A DNA stretch of 64,000 bases, taken from NCBI RefSeq assembly GCF_000384075.1, contig NZ_KB913025.1, positions 3,016,045 to 3,080,044 on the forward strand, given 5' to 3'. Under the pieces are notes generated by a model that was given only the letters and a program-made list of their open reading frames with translations, was not told the origin of the DNA and ran no database searches. The stretch comes from Methylovulum miyakonense HT12. Lineage in GTDB: Bacteria; Pseudomonadota; Gammaproteobacteria; Methylococcales; Methylomonadaceae. A program made the translations under genes and the position numbers. This document shows, one piece after another, positions 7,810 to 16,148 of the stretch (positions are counted from its first letter, which is position 1; every line of letters starts with the position of its first letter).

Positions 7810-10800
7810 CTAATTCACCTTGTTAAACTTGGGATGCGTTAATCTGAGCAATCCTTTAAACGTTTCGGTGGGCATTTTATCCTTTGGCTGCCATGCCCAA
7901 TGGCCACCAGCACCTGCAACCACACAAAGTCTGACGGGTATGCCTGTTGGTTCTTCCTCTGGGTATTCATACCAACCGCCAGTAACGGCCTTGATATCTT
8001 TAGGCTTATCAAAAGTTGAAATTCCATGCTTGGGGTTAGTTATCAACGTTGGATCAATAAACTCAATGCCGTTTTCAATGCCAAAAGCATTGGAGTTAAT
8101 ATCATTATCACGAATACAGTCCATATTCGGCCAAGGACAGGCATCTGTAGCACCTCGATACATAGCAGGCGTACCGCAATCCCCACCGCCGCATATTTTT
8201 GTCCCAGCCGGATAAGCATAACTATTGGGACTGGCATTAGCCCCCAAAGACAACACCAAGCTGGACAAGCCCACTGTCGCCATAAGCGCTTTAATATTGA
8301 TGGCTACGCCAAAAAAATCCATTATCCCGGCGGCTGCCACACCAATTCCTATTTCAGGGGCCGCCCCGGCAACTGCGATAGCCGCAAGCACTAATTCGGC
8401 TATTAACGTCGCAGTCAAAATATAATCCCTAACCGATGAAGTCAATGGCTCTGATTGTTTCCTGCAATCCACCAGTTCATTGCCATTCGCCCCACCGGAA
8501 ATCAGGTAAGCACCCTCACCCGTCACCGGATCTTGAATGAGATAACCATTGCCCGTCCAGCCAAAGCGGGTGATGGGCGATTCCGGCGTAATGACGACTT
8601 TTCCGGCGTTAACCGCATTGGTTATATCAGCCATTATTTGTTGGGATAGCTTCAAACGCGGAAGCGCCGTTGCCTGATTGTCTTGACTGACCGCATAAAG
8701 CGGTATATGTGCCGCGTTCGCGGCAAGCAATAGTTGTACTGTGGAATTGCCTGAACCGGGTTTCCCGCCAAACAATTTTTCGTAGATCATCCCTTCCATC
8801 GCTGAGCCAAGCGCACCGACTGTCTTTAGGTAATTCGCCCTAGCTAGCGGATCTTTGCCGGATACGGTGGTTATTAAACGGGAAATATCCATTCTTCTGG
8901 AATGATAGCTACCTAAGCGCGGCAGGCCAAATGCGTATTTCACCGTTAGCGGTGAAGAAAAGAGTCCTGTGGAGGGGGTGCGTTGATTGACTAAGCCTTG
9001 GGACTGGGCAATACTTTTGTCAAGCCCGTCATTCACTACCCAGTAATGCAAGGCCGCTTGGTGCAGGTTTTCCGATGCTGTGTCGGAATCAACCGCATTG
9101 GCCCTTGCCTGAATAACGGATGGTGTCAAGCCATTGCCATTGACACTAAACACCACTTCGTCGCCAGCAGTAATCTCATAAGTATGAGAATATGGATTGG
9201 TGGTATTCGGACTTGAAAAAGACGTCTCCCAGTATTGGTCCGAACCCATCATGATAGATCCGCCAGTGGCGAGGGTTTGTCCATCAAGTTGGAGCACGGG
9301 CTGGACATGGATTAAATAAACGGGGAATTCGTTCGAATTTGCCTGACCCCGGTAGCTTTGCAAGACCTGGGCATCATTATCCGATGACGGGACAAAGCTC
9401 AAGCCGATACGATGGGAACTGATTTTTGGAAAACTGATTGAATAACTTAAACTTGGAGAATCGCTAGCCCTATCAAGTACAGTAGAGAAGAGCTTCAGCC
9501 TAAAATAATGCCGGAATTTGTCGGGCAGATTACCAAAAGCCCCCGCCTTTACAATTGTGGTATACGGTAAGCTGCCCATCAAAACCGGATATTTTTGTTC
9601 GACGATTTTCTTGACACCCAGCACATCGCCCACCGTGGCATTAGGTTTTTGGTTGTCAATATAGGCTTGAACCTGGCTTTGGTAGTCGGTCAGCGCGGTT
9701 TGCAGTGCTGTGCCGTTGAGGTTTTGTACCCAGCCTTCGTTTTCATTGACCGTGGCGCCTGCCTGAATTTGATCGGCTAAACTTTGGGCATCCAGCGGTA
9801 CGGCGGTCTTGATGTCCATGCCGTCACTATATTGGTATTGCTTAAACGCCGCATCCAAAGGCACCCAACTATCGCCGACTTTGTTGATCGCCCCGCGCGA
9901 AGGGATGTAATCGACAAAGGCTTCGACCCAGACATGTTCCAGCTTGAAAGCGGTGATTTTGCCTTTGGCGACCATCCCTACAGTAGGAATGCCGCCTTGA
10001 CCCAATAGGCTCTGTGCCGCTTCCGGTGTTTTTACGCCGCCGACCCAGTTCATCACTTGGGCGGCGGGGACTTGGATGGTGCCGTAGGCGTAGCGGGCGG
10101 GGATGTTGGACGCCCGCAGCAGGGCGACCAAGAGGCTGGCGGTGTCGAAGGCGTTGCCGCGCAGGGTCTGCAAGGTCAAATCGCTGCCTTGGATGGAGCC
10201 GTAGGTGGGCAGGAATTCGACGCTGTTCCTGACCCAGTTGTAAATCTCCACGGGGTTGTGGTGCAGGGCGGCGGCCTGGGTCTTGATGGCATCGGTGAGC
10301 GGCGCGTCCTCGGTGGCGGCCAAGTCGTCGGCGGTGGGCGTGGCGCCGGGGTCGTTCTGGGCGAGCATCCCCGGCAGCAATTCATTGGCGGCGACCGCCA
10401 CGGCTTGGGGCGGGCGCACCAGGTCGTCAAGCTCCTGTTTGCTTTCTTTCGGCGCACGGACGTTGCCGTCGGGCGTGCCGAACGGCAAGTGTTTGGGGTC
10501 AAACGGTTGGTGCTGGCGGTGCTTTTGCTCCTTGACTAGGAAGTCCGCCATGGCTTTCAGCTGTTGGCGGGCGGCGGCTTTGTCCTTGCGCCCGTGGGCG
10601 GCCTTGAAACCCTGCGCCAGTTGTTTGAGCTGCTTCATCTTGGCGCGGTACCCGGCCAGGGCTTCGGCATGGCGTTGTTTGATTTCGTCCGGCAGGTGGT
10701 GGTCTTCCAAGTGCTTGCGGGTCTGTGCAAATTCGGCTTCGGCCTGTTGTTCTTCCGTGTCCAGTTTGTCGGCCTGGTCGAGCAGTTGCTTGGCTTCGTC

Positions 10801-11019
10801 GGACTCGTCCTCGCCGCGGTCGGCTTTGGCATGGGCGCGCCCGGCCAGTTCCCGTAGGCTGTCAAGGGTGTCGGGTTCGGACGGTTGGGCGGCTTGGGCG
10901 GCGGGCGGTGTGGCCTGGTCTTGCCCGATCGCGGCGGACACCGCCGGGTACAAGGCCATCCATAAAAAGAAAAACAGGGTGGTGCCGGAAATTGGGCGCA
11001 GGCTACGGGCGGTGAACAT
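7810..11019 (-). CDS. Secreted transglutaminase-like protein with Tse2-like C-terminal domain (putative polymorphic toxin)
   Basis: The 1,069-residue product starts with a signal peptide (hydrophobic core 'TTLFFFLWMALYPAVSA', cleavage near 29). Residues ~50-170 are a charged helical stalk. Residues ~245-395 are a transglutaminase-like domain in which Ala290 ('GNAFD') replaces the catalytic Cys, while His362 ('LEHVWVEAF') and Asp389 ('WVPLDAAF') remain. A beta-rich middle leads to 'GYLIQDPVTGEGAYLI' near 835, then hydrophobic segments at ~870-940. The last ~100 residues have several Cys and the pattern 'GISTFDKP', 'PVRLCVVAG', 'GHW', 'PTETFKGLLRL', which resembles Tse2-type ADP-ribosyltransferase toxins. 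I infer an exported antibacterial effector; the Tse2 link is by eye. The first ~325 residues are nearly identical to those of the 12790-16050 protein. Confidence 0.7.
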   Translation of the reverse strand: MFTARSLRPISGTTLFFFLWMALYPAVSAAIGQDQATPPAAQAAQPSEPDTLDSLRELAGRAHAKADRGEDESDEAKQLLDQADKLDTEEQQAEAEFAQTRKHLEDHHLPDEIKQRHAEALAGYRAKMKQLKQLAQGFKAAHGRKDKAAARQQLKAMADFLVKEQKHRQHQPFDPKHLPFGTPDGNVRAPKESKQELDDLVRPPQAVAVAANELLPGMLAQNDPGATPTADDLAATEDAPLTDAIKTQAAALHHNPVEIYNWVRNSVEFLPTYGSIQGSDLTLQTLRGNAFDTASLLVALLRASNIPARYAYGTIQVPAAQVMNWVGGVKTPEAAQSLLGQGGIPTVGMVAKGKITAFKLEHVWVEAFVDYIPSRGAINKVGDSWVPLDAAFKQYQYSDGMDIKTAVPLDAQSLADQIQAGATVNENEGWVQNLNGTALQTALTDYQSQVQAYIDNQKPNATVGDVLGVKKIVEQKYPVLMGSLPYTTIVKAGAFGNLPDKFRHYFRLKLFSTVLDRASDSPSLSYSISFPKISSHRIGLSFVPSSDNDAQVLQSYRGQANSNEFPVYLIHVQPVLQLDGQTLATGGSIMMGSDQYWETSFSSPNTTNPYSHTYEITAGDEVVFSVNGNGLTPSVIQARANAVDSDTASENLHQAALHYWVVNDGLDKSIAQSQGLVNQRTPSTGLFSSPLTVKYAFGLPRLGSYHSRRMDISRLITTVSGKDPLARANYLKTVGALGSAMEGMIYEKLFGGKPGSGNSTVQLLLAANAAHIPLYAVSQDNQATALPRLKLSQQIMADITNAVNAGKVVITPESPITRFGWTGNGYLIQDPVTGEGAYLISGGANGNELVDCRKQSEPLTSSVRDYILTATLIAELVLAAIAVAGAAPEIGIGVAAAGIMDFFGVAINIKALMATVGLSSLVLSLGANASPNSYAYPAGTKICGGGDCGTPAMYRGATDACPWPNMDCIRDNDINSNAFGIENGIEFIDPTLITNPKHGISTFDKPKDIKAVTGGWYEYPEEEPTGIPVRLCVVAGAGGHWAWQPKDKMPTETFKGLLRLTHPKFNKVN

Positions 11020-11037
11020 GGGCAGGTCTCGCGTTAG
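10040..11037 (-). repeat. Long direct repeat, copy A (5' end of effector gene and leader)
   Basis: This ~1-kb segment is near-identical to 15071-16068 at a constant offset of 5,031 bp without gaps. It covers the first ~325 codons and about 18 bases upstream of the ATG. Milder similarity extends on to about 9840/14871. Homologous recombination between the copies would exchange C-terminal domains or delete one effector-partner pair. Confidence 0.85.
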
Positions 11038-11056
11038 TGCGTAGGGCGGAATACGC

Positions 11057-12598
11057 CTATCGGCTATTGTGCTCTACTCTTGGCTGAGCTGGGATCAAAA
11101 AGAGCCTTACCCCTTGCCGATTCTGCCACACGTTGCTAGTGACCGTTTCAACGAAACTTTTATCGCCACATAAATCTGCGTTTTTTCCAATCAACAGGCC
11201 ATGCAGTTGCTCGGCGATTTGCCCGTAGTCGTCGATATTGCCTATGTCCGTGTCAATGCCGATGGGCAATAAGCGGAACTCGACCACAGGTGGATTGCCG
11301 CTTTCGCCCATGGCCTCAAAATCCACGTCGTCAGGCAACCCTTCGAAATCCTGAATCCCGGATTGGCATGTCCGTCCGTCGGCAGCGGCTTCCAAAAGTA
11401 GGGCTTCACATTCGCTGTGAATGTTCAATAGAAATCCGGCACACTGGGTTTTTCTGCACAGTTCAAATAACATCGGTTCTTCCTTGCCTGGTATGGGGTT
11501 TGCCAAAAAATCACTGGGAAGCGTTTTTAGGACAGTCCAATCCGTTTCTCCTGAAATCAAACCGATGGTGACTATGTTGTCTGCACTGGCTTTTTTAGGA
11601 AGCCGGTCAAGGATTTGATAACCGTGTGACCGGAAGAAAGACACTATATTTTCAAAAACATGCAATAGCTTGCCATCTTGGATATAAGTCGTGTGTTCGG
11701 GATAAGTGAAGGATGGTGGTTCATCGGCTTTCTTGACGACCCGTAAACCAAGTTTGGGGAATCGGGCATAAACATCAGCAAAAATTTCCAGATGTTCCGG
11801 GCGGTCAAAATCCAGCGGTTCTGCACTAAGTTTCACTAGCCAGGCCCCGCCGGGTGTTGGGTAGGAATGCGCGAGCAAATCACGGTCACGCATGGGGTCA
11901 GGAAACCCTAAGTAGCTACAAGTCTCCGCCGACCAATAGTTCAGCCAGCCGAGTGCTATGGGTTGGGCGGGGTGGTGGCGGATGCCGTATTGGTTGGCGA
12001 TTGGTAACGTCCGGCCAGTATTTATGAGCATAGTTTTAAGTTTTAGTGCTTCTTCAATTTCATTTTCAAAATATTGAATATCCCAGTTAAGACTACGATG
12101 TAGGCCCAAAATTTGAGTCAAATTTCCTGATAGAAATCGTTCGTAACAAGTCAGTTTTTGTATTGTAGAAAACGGCAAAATTTGTGCCGCATAAGCATTT
12201 ATTGCATCCCCAAGACTTATAAGGCACTTTATGCATTCGTCCCACATACTGGTCTGAAAATCGACATCGAGCAGATAAACGCCGTTCTTACGTTCGTAAA
12301 ACCGACCAGCGATGCCTAAATGACCATTTTCTAAAAATCCACCTTTTCCATCAGGCCGCAAATAATTTGCTTTTCCATTATGAAGGTCGAATTCCCAACC
12401 ACTGCGTTTTAGCCTGGATTGAAGAAAGCGAATCCTATTTGAAATGGGCTTATCGTTCGCATAATCTTTTTCGGCTTGAGCGGTCATTAGTTTATATTGA
12501 GGAAATAATCCCTCTAAAACCACACAAGCTATTTCCATGGTATTAACCCAAGTTTTTTCATTGAGTGGAATTGCATACTGAATTCTGTGTGTCAGCAT
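11057..12598 (-). CDS. 513-residue cytoplasmic protein, candidate immunity protein for the 12790-16050 effector
   Basis: I cannot assign this protein to a family with certainty. No signal peptide or membrane span is visible. The first ~190 residues look helical. The middle, with 'YPTPGGAWLVKLSAEPLDF' and 'DVYARFPKLGLR', reminds me of immunity proteins that accompany toxins in myxobacteria and other Proteobacteria. The C-terminal ~150 residues form a separate acidic domain with 'FEGLPDDVDFEAMGE'. It is much longer than usual for an immunity protein and may be a fusion of two modules. It lies between the two intact effector genes on the same strand, 191 bases after the 12790 gene, with a MITE filling most of that gap. 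The role is inferred from position. Confidence 0.5.
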   Translation of the reverse strand: MLTHRIQYAIPLNEKTWVNTMEIACVVLEGLFPQYKLMTAQAEKDYANDKPISNRIRFLQSRLKRSGWEFDLHNGKANYLRPDGKGGFLENGHLGIAGRFYERKNGVYLLDVDFQTSMWDECIKCLISLGDAINAYAAQILPFSTIQKLTCYERFLSGNLTQILGLHRSLNWDIQYFENEIEEALKLKTMLINTGRTLPIANQYGIRHHPAQPIALGWLNYWSAETCSYLGFPDPMRDRDLLAHSYPTPGGAWLVKLSAEPLDFDRPEHLEIFADVYARFPKLGLRVVKKADEPPSFTYPEHTTYIQDGKLLHVFENIVSFFRSHGYQILDRLPKKASADNIVTIGLISGETDWTVLKTLPSDFLANPIPGKEEPMLFELCRKTQCAGFLLNIHSECEALLLEAAADGRTCQSGIQDFEGLPDDVDFEAMGESGNPPVVEFRLLPIGIDTDIGNIDDYGQIAEQLHGLLIGKNADLCGDKSFVETVTSNVWQNRQGVRLFLIPAQPRVEHNSR

Positions 12599-12674
12599 TG
12601 TATAATCTTATCTGTGTCAAATATTTGTAAGGTTAATACTGTTGTTGTTTCAATACCATAAGGTAATAGCCAAT

Positions 12675-12782
12675 TACTCCCATCTCACTTTGAAAACGTA
12701 CAACTTTGAAATAAGAAAACGCCTTTTAAATCAAAGGTTATTGCTCTGCAAAGGTATACGGTTTTTCAGTCCGATGGGAGTA
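12675..12782. mobile_element. 108-bp MITE-like inverted-repeat element
   Basis: The terminal 10 bp match perfectly ('TACTCCCATC' at 12675-12684, complement at 12773-12782) and the similarity extends imperfectly to ~28 bp ('GAAAAxCGTA'). It fills the gap between the effector stop at 12790 and the next gene. The insertion probably widened what was once a short effector-immunity spacer. Confidence 0.65.
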
Positions 12783-12789
12783 GGATAAA

Positions 12790-15700
12790 TCATTGGCACT
12801 GATTATCAAAAATTCGTGTTGCTTCATCAAGCCTACCTGCTTCAATAAAAAAATCTTGCATATCGCCCAACAAAACTGGATCTTTAAGGCCATAGAGAAA
12901 TTCGAAATCACAAAATTGGGCGGCTATTCGTTCTCGATAATATCCATAAATTGCTTTGGCCTTTAGAAATTCTAAGAATTTCTTTTTGCCGGGGACTAAT
13001 TCGCTTTGAAACCTGATTGTTCTATAAAACATACCCGTTTTAATTTCGTAGAGCGTTCCTGGTGGGTTTATCAATTTTTCCAAACTATCAAATGCGACAC
13101 CACTCACCTCCACATCCTTATTTATATATTCATCATCTGTAAAACGATCTGCACACATATTGTGCACTATAGTGTATTTTGACGTTCCCCCACGCCGCTT
13201 TATGGCTTTGGGTTCACAAGAGCAACTATCCTCAGCCGCCGCCACTGCCACTTCCATCCCAAACAACGCGACCTCTATCGCCTGGAATGAACTTCTCACG
13301 ATTGAACCTGACGCAGCAACGGCAACACCTTGGTAAGCGGTAGTTCCAACAATAAATTCAACTAACATGATTTGTTGGAAAGCCTGTGCGATACCGTCAC
13401 TATTAAAGTTAAAATCATCGTCCACCATCCATGCGAATAAAATTATCCAGATTAAGGCAATATCAGGCACGGTCACCTTGACTGGTTCAGTCGAACGTTT
13501 GCATTCATCATCGAAATTGCCGCTCAACCCGCCGCTGACCCGGTAATCGGCCGCCCCAGTATTGGGGTTGAGCATGATGTAGCCACTGCCAGACCAAGCC
13601 CCATTGGTTTGTCGGGATTTTGGGATGATGACTTCCAGCCCCGCATTGAGGGCATTGTCAATGTCAGCCATGACTTCGGCGGTATGTTGTAATGCGGCAC
13701 GGTTAGCGGCAATGTTGCTGGTTGTCAGGTGGTAAATTGGAATTTTTTGTTCGTTAGCCAGTTGTAACAGGCGCATGGTGTTGGAGCCATGGCCTAAAGG
13801 CTTTGAAAACACCTCCTCTATTGCGGCACCTTCTGTTGCAGAGGACATCATGCCGGAATTGAGCAAAAAGGTGGCTGTTTTCTTTGGGTTGCCATCTAAT
13901 GCCACGGCAGCGACACTGGACAGCTTTACATCCACTTGACGGGAGTGGTAGCTGGCACGTCTTGGTATGCCAAAACTGTATAACACACTAATGGGTGATG
14001 CAAAAATCCCTACAGAAGGTAACCGCGTGACGGCAACGCCTTGTAAACGGGCGAACAGTCGGTCTTGGAAATCTTGCTGAGTCCAGAAAACCTTGTTGGC
14101 AACATACAAATTTCCTTCTGCCGTCGCAAGGTCACTACGGTCTTTAAGGGACAAACCCGCTAACGCAGACTGACCGGATCCGTTGATGCCGATTTCCATC
14201 TCATCACCGGAAACAATCCGAAAAATAGCTGTTTTAGTGTTCACGGAAACGCCCAATGTTACTTTGAGCAATAAATCTTGCCCAATTCCCAACATCGGGC
14301 CATCGGCAACAAGTGTCCCATTAATTGCCAACTGTGGTTTTACTTTCACAAGGTAGGAAGGAAAATCCGTTGCTCCCGCATTGGTATAACTAGCCCAAAT
14401 ATTGGCATCTTGAACGGTTGCGGGTGCATGTGACAAATTGACCGAGCCATACCCTAGTGAAGCTAGGGAAATTTTCTTGCTTAACAAAAGCCCGGCTTCT
14501 TCTCCATAAGGCCCTTCCATACGAAGTTCAATTTGAGCCATAACACGGGTATTTTCTGGTAAAACACTTGATTGCGTGGCCTTTGCAACAATGGCGTAAG
14601 GTAATGTACCTAACAAAATAGGCAAGGCAGATACTGTAATTGCCCTGCCTCCGATAATTTCATCCAAAGAAATTTTGTCAGGATTAGCTTCAAGCAACCC
14701 AGATATTCGTGTCTGAAGTAATTCAAATGACCCTGACAACAAATTAGCGTCGTATCCGGTAGACCATGAGCCATCTGACGCTTGATTGGCAGATTGCATA
14801 AAGTTCGAAGCTACCGTAGCCATGCCCGATGAAATATCGGATGGAATCAGCGAAGGGAGTGCTGAATACTGCTTAAACGCCGCATCCATCGGCACCCAGG
14901 TGTCGCCCTGCTTGTTCACCGCCCCGCGTGAGGGGATATAGTCGACAAAGGCCTCGACCCAGACATGTTCCAGCCGGAACGCGGCGATCTTGCCGCCAGA
15001 TTTGACCGCAACGGTGGGAATGCCGCCTTGCCCCAGCAAGTCTTGGGCGGCTTCGGCGGTGGTGACACCGCCGACCCAGTTCATCACTTGGGCCGCTGGG
15101 ATTTGGATGGTGCCGTAGACGTAGCGGGCGGGGATGTTGGACGCCCGCAGCAGGGAGACCAAGAGGCTGGCGGTGTCGAAGGCGTTGCCGCGCAGGGTCT
15201 GCAAGGTCAAATCGCTGCCTTGGATGGAGCCGTAGGTGGGCAGGAATTCGACGCTGTTCCTGACCCAGTTGTAAATCTCCACGGGGTTGTGGTGCAGGGC
15301 GGCGGCCTGGGCCTTGATGGCGTCGGTGAGCGGCGCGTCCTCGGTGGCGGCCAGGTCGTCGGCGGTGGGCGTGGCGCCGGGGTCGTTCTGGGCGAGCATC
15401 CCCGGCAGCAGTTCATTGGCGGCGACCGCCACGGCTTGGGGCGGGCGCACCAGGTCGTCGAGTTCTTGTTTGGTTTCTTTCGGCGCACGGACGTTGCCGT
15501 CGGGCGTGCCGAACGGCAAGTGTTTGGGGTCAAACGGTTGGTGCCGACGGTGCTTCTGCTCTTTGCCGAGGAAGTCCGCCATGGCTTTCAGCTGTTGGCG
15601 GGCGGCGGCCCTGTCCTTGCGGCCGTGAGCGGCCTTGAAGCCCTGTGCCAGTTGTTTGAGCTGCTTCATCTTGGCGCGGTACCCGGCCAGGGCTTCGGCA

Positions 15701-16050
15701 TGGCGTTGTTTGATTTCGTCCGGCAGGTGGTGGTCTTCCAAGTGCTTGCGGGTCTGTGCAAATTCGGCTTCGGCCTGTTGTTCTTCCGTGTCCAGTTTGT
15801 CGGCCTGGTCGAGCAGTTGCTTGGCTTCGTCGGACTCGTCCTCGCCGCGGTCGGCTTTGGCATGGGCGCGCCCGGCCAGTTCCCGTAGGCTGTCCAGGGT
15901 GTCGGGTTCGGCAGGGGCTGCTGCTTGGGCGGCGGTCGGGGTGGCTTGGCTTTGCCCGACGGCGGCGGACACCGCCGGGAATAGGGTCATCCACAAAAAG
16001 AAAAACAGGGTGGTGCCGGAAATCGGGCGCAGGCTACGGGCGGTGAACAT
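12790..16050 (-). CDS. Secreted transglutaminase-like protein with DUF6310-like nuclease C-terminal domain (putative polymorphic toxin)
   Basis: The 1,086-residue protein has the same first ~390 residues as the 7810-11019 protein: signal peptide, charged stalk, and a transglutaminase-like domain with Ala290, His362 and Asp389. The middle diverges more. The motif 'GYIMLNPNTGAADYRV' near 830 is followed by hydrophobic segments. The final ~145 residues begin with 'CSCEPK', then 'HNMCAD', 'DVEVSGVAFDSLEKL', 'LYEIKT' (Glu ~1002, Lys ~1004) and 'ERIAAQFCDFEFLYGL'. This order (Cys-x-Cys, CAD, D-x-x-V-x-G-x-x-FD, E-I-K-T) is what I recall of DUF6310 proteins, a restriction-endonuclease-fold toxin group in which Asp and Glu-x-Lys are catalytic. 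I infer a secreted nuclease effector. The next gene, 11057-12598, is the likely protective partner. Confidence 0.75.
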   Translation of the reverse strand: MFTARSLRPISGTTLFFFLWMTLFPAVSAAVGQSQATPTAAQAAAPAEPDTLDSLRELAGRAHAKADRGEDESDEAKQLLDQADKLDTEEQQAEAEFAQTRKHLEDHHLPDEIKQRHAEALAGYRAKMKQLKQLAQGFKAAHGRKDRAAARQQLKAMADFLGKEQKHRRHQPFDPKHLPFGTPDGNVRAPKETKQELDDLVRPPQAVAVAANELLPGMLAQNDPGATPTADDLAATEDAPLTDAIKAQAAALHHNPVEIYNWVRNSVEFLPTYGSIQGSDLTLQTLRGNAFDTASLLVSLLRASNIPARYVYGTIQIPAAQVMNWVGGVTTAEAAQDLLGQGGIPTVAVKSGGKIAAFRLEHVWVEAFVDYIPSRGAVNKQGDTWVPMDAAFKQYSALPSLIPSDISSGMATVASNFMQSANQASDGSWSTGYDANLLSGSFELLQTRISGLLEANPDKISLDEIIGGRAITVSALPILLGTLPYAIVAKATQSSVLPENTRVMAQIELRMEGPYGEEAGLLLSKKISLASLGYGSVNLSHAPATVQDANIWASYTNAGATDFPSYLVKVKPQLAINGTLVADGPMLGIGQDLLLKVTLGVSVNTKTAIFRIVSGDEMEIGINGSGQSALAGLSLKDRSDLATAEGNLYVANKVFWTQQDFQDRLFARLQGVAVTRLPSVGIFASPISVLYSFGIPRRASYHSRQVDVKLSSVAAVALDGNPKKTATFLLNSGMMSSATEGAAIEEVFSKPLGHGSNTMRLLQLANEQKIPIYHLTTSNIAANRAALQHTAEVMADIDNALNAGLEVIIPKSRQTNGAWSGSGYIMLNPNTGAADYRVSGGLSGNFDDECKRSTEPVKVTVPDIALIWIILFAWMVDDDFNFNSDGIAQAFQQIMLVEFIVGTTAYQGVAVAASGSIVRSSFQAIEVALFGMEVAVAAAEDSCSCEPKAIKRRGGTSKYTIVHNMCADRFTDDEYINKDVEVSGVAFDSLEKLINPPGTLYEIKTGMFYRTIRFQSELVPGKKKFLEFLKAKAIYGYYRERIAAQFCDFEFLYGLKDPVLLGDMQDFFIEAGRLDEATRIFDNQCQ

Positions 16051-16068
16051 GGGCAGGTCTCGCGTTAG
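15071..16068 (-). repeat. Long direct repeat, copy B (5' end of effector gene and leader)
   Basis: This is the partner of 10040-11037. Differences are scattered single bases, mainly in the alanine-rich segment behind the signal peptide. The shared leader suggests that both genes were created by duplication of one effector unit followed by replacement of the 3' part. Confidence 0.85.
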
Positions 16069-16148
16069 GAGTGGCTATCGTGTGTGTCAGGGGAGCGGGT
16101 TGGGGGACATTGCCCCAACCCGTTTGGTTTGGGTTGCCGGGCAAGGCG

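Noticed and set aside
14965-15888. Long plus-strand frame of 307 codons opposite the 12790-16050 gene
   Set aside because: It is antisense to the alanine-rich, G+C-rich stalk and has no ribosome site or domain; the same shadow appears in the duplicate copy at 10057-10539.
7810-16050. Reading the two ~1,080-residue proteins as active transglutaminases or proteases
   Set aside because: The catalytic Cys is replaced by Ala in both, so I describe the domain as transglutaminase-like only.
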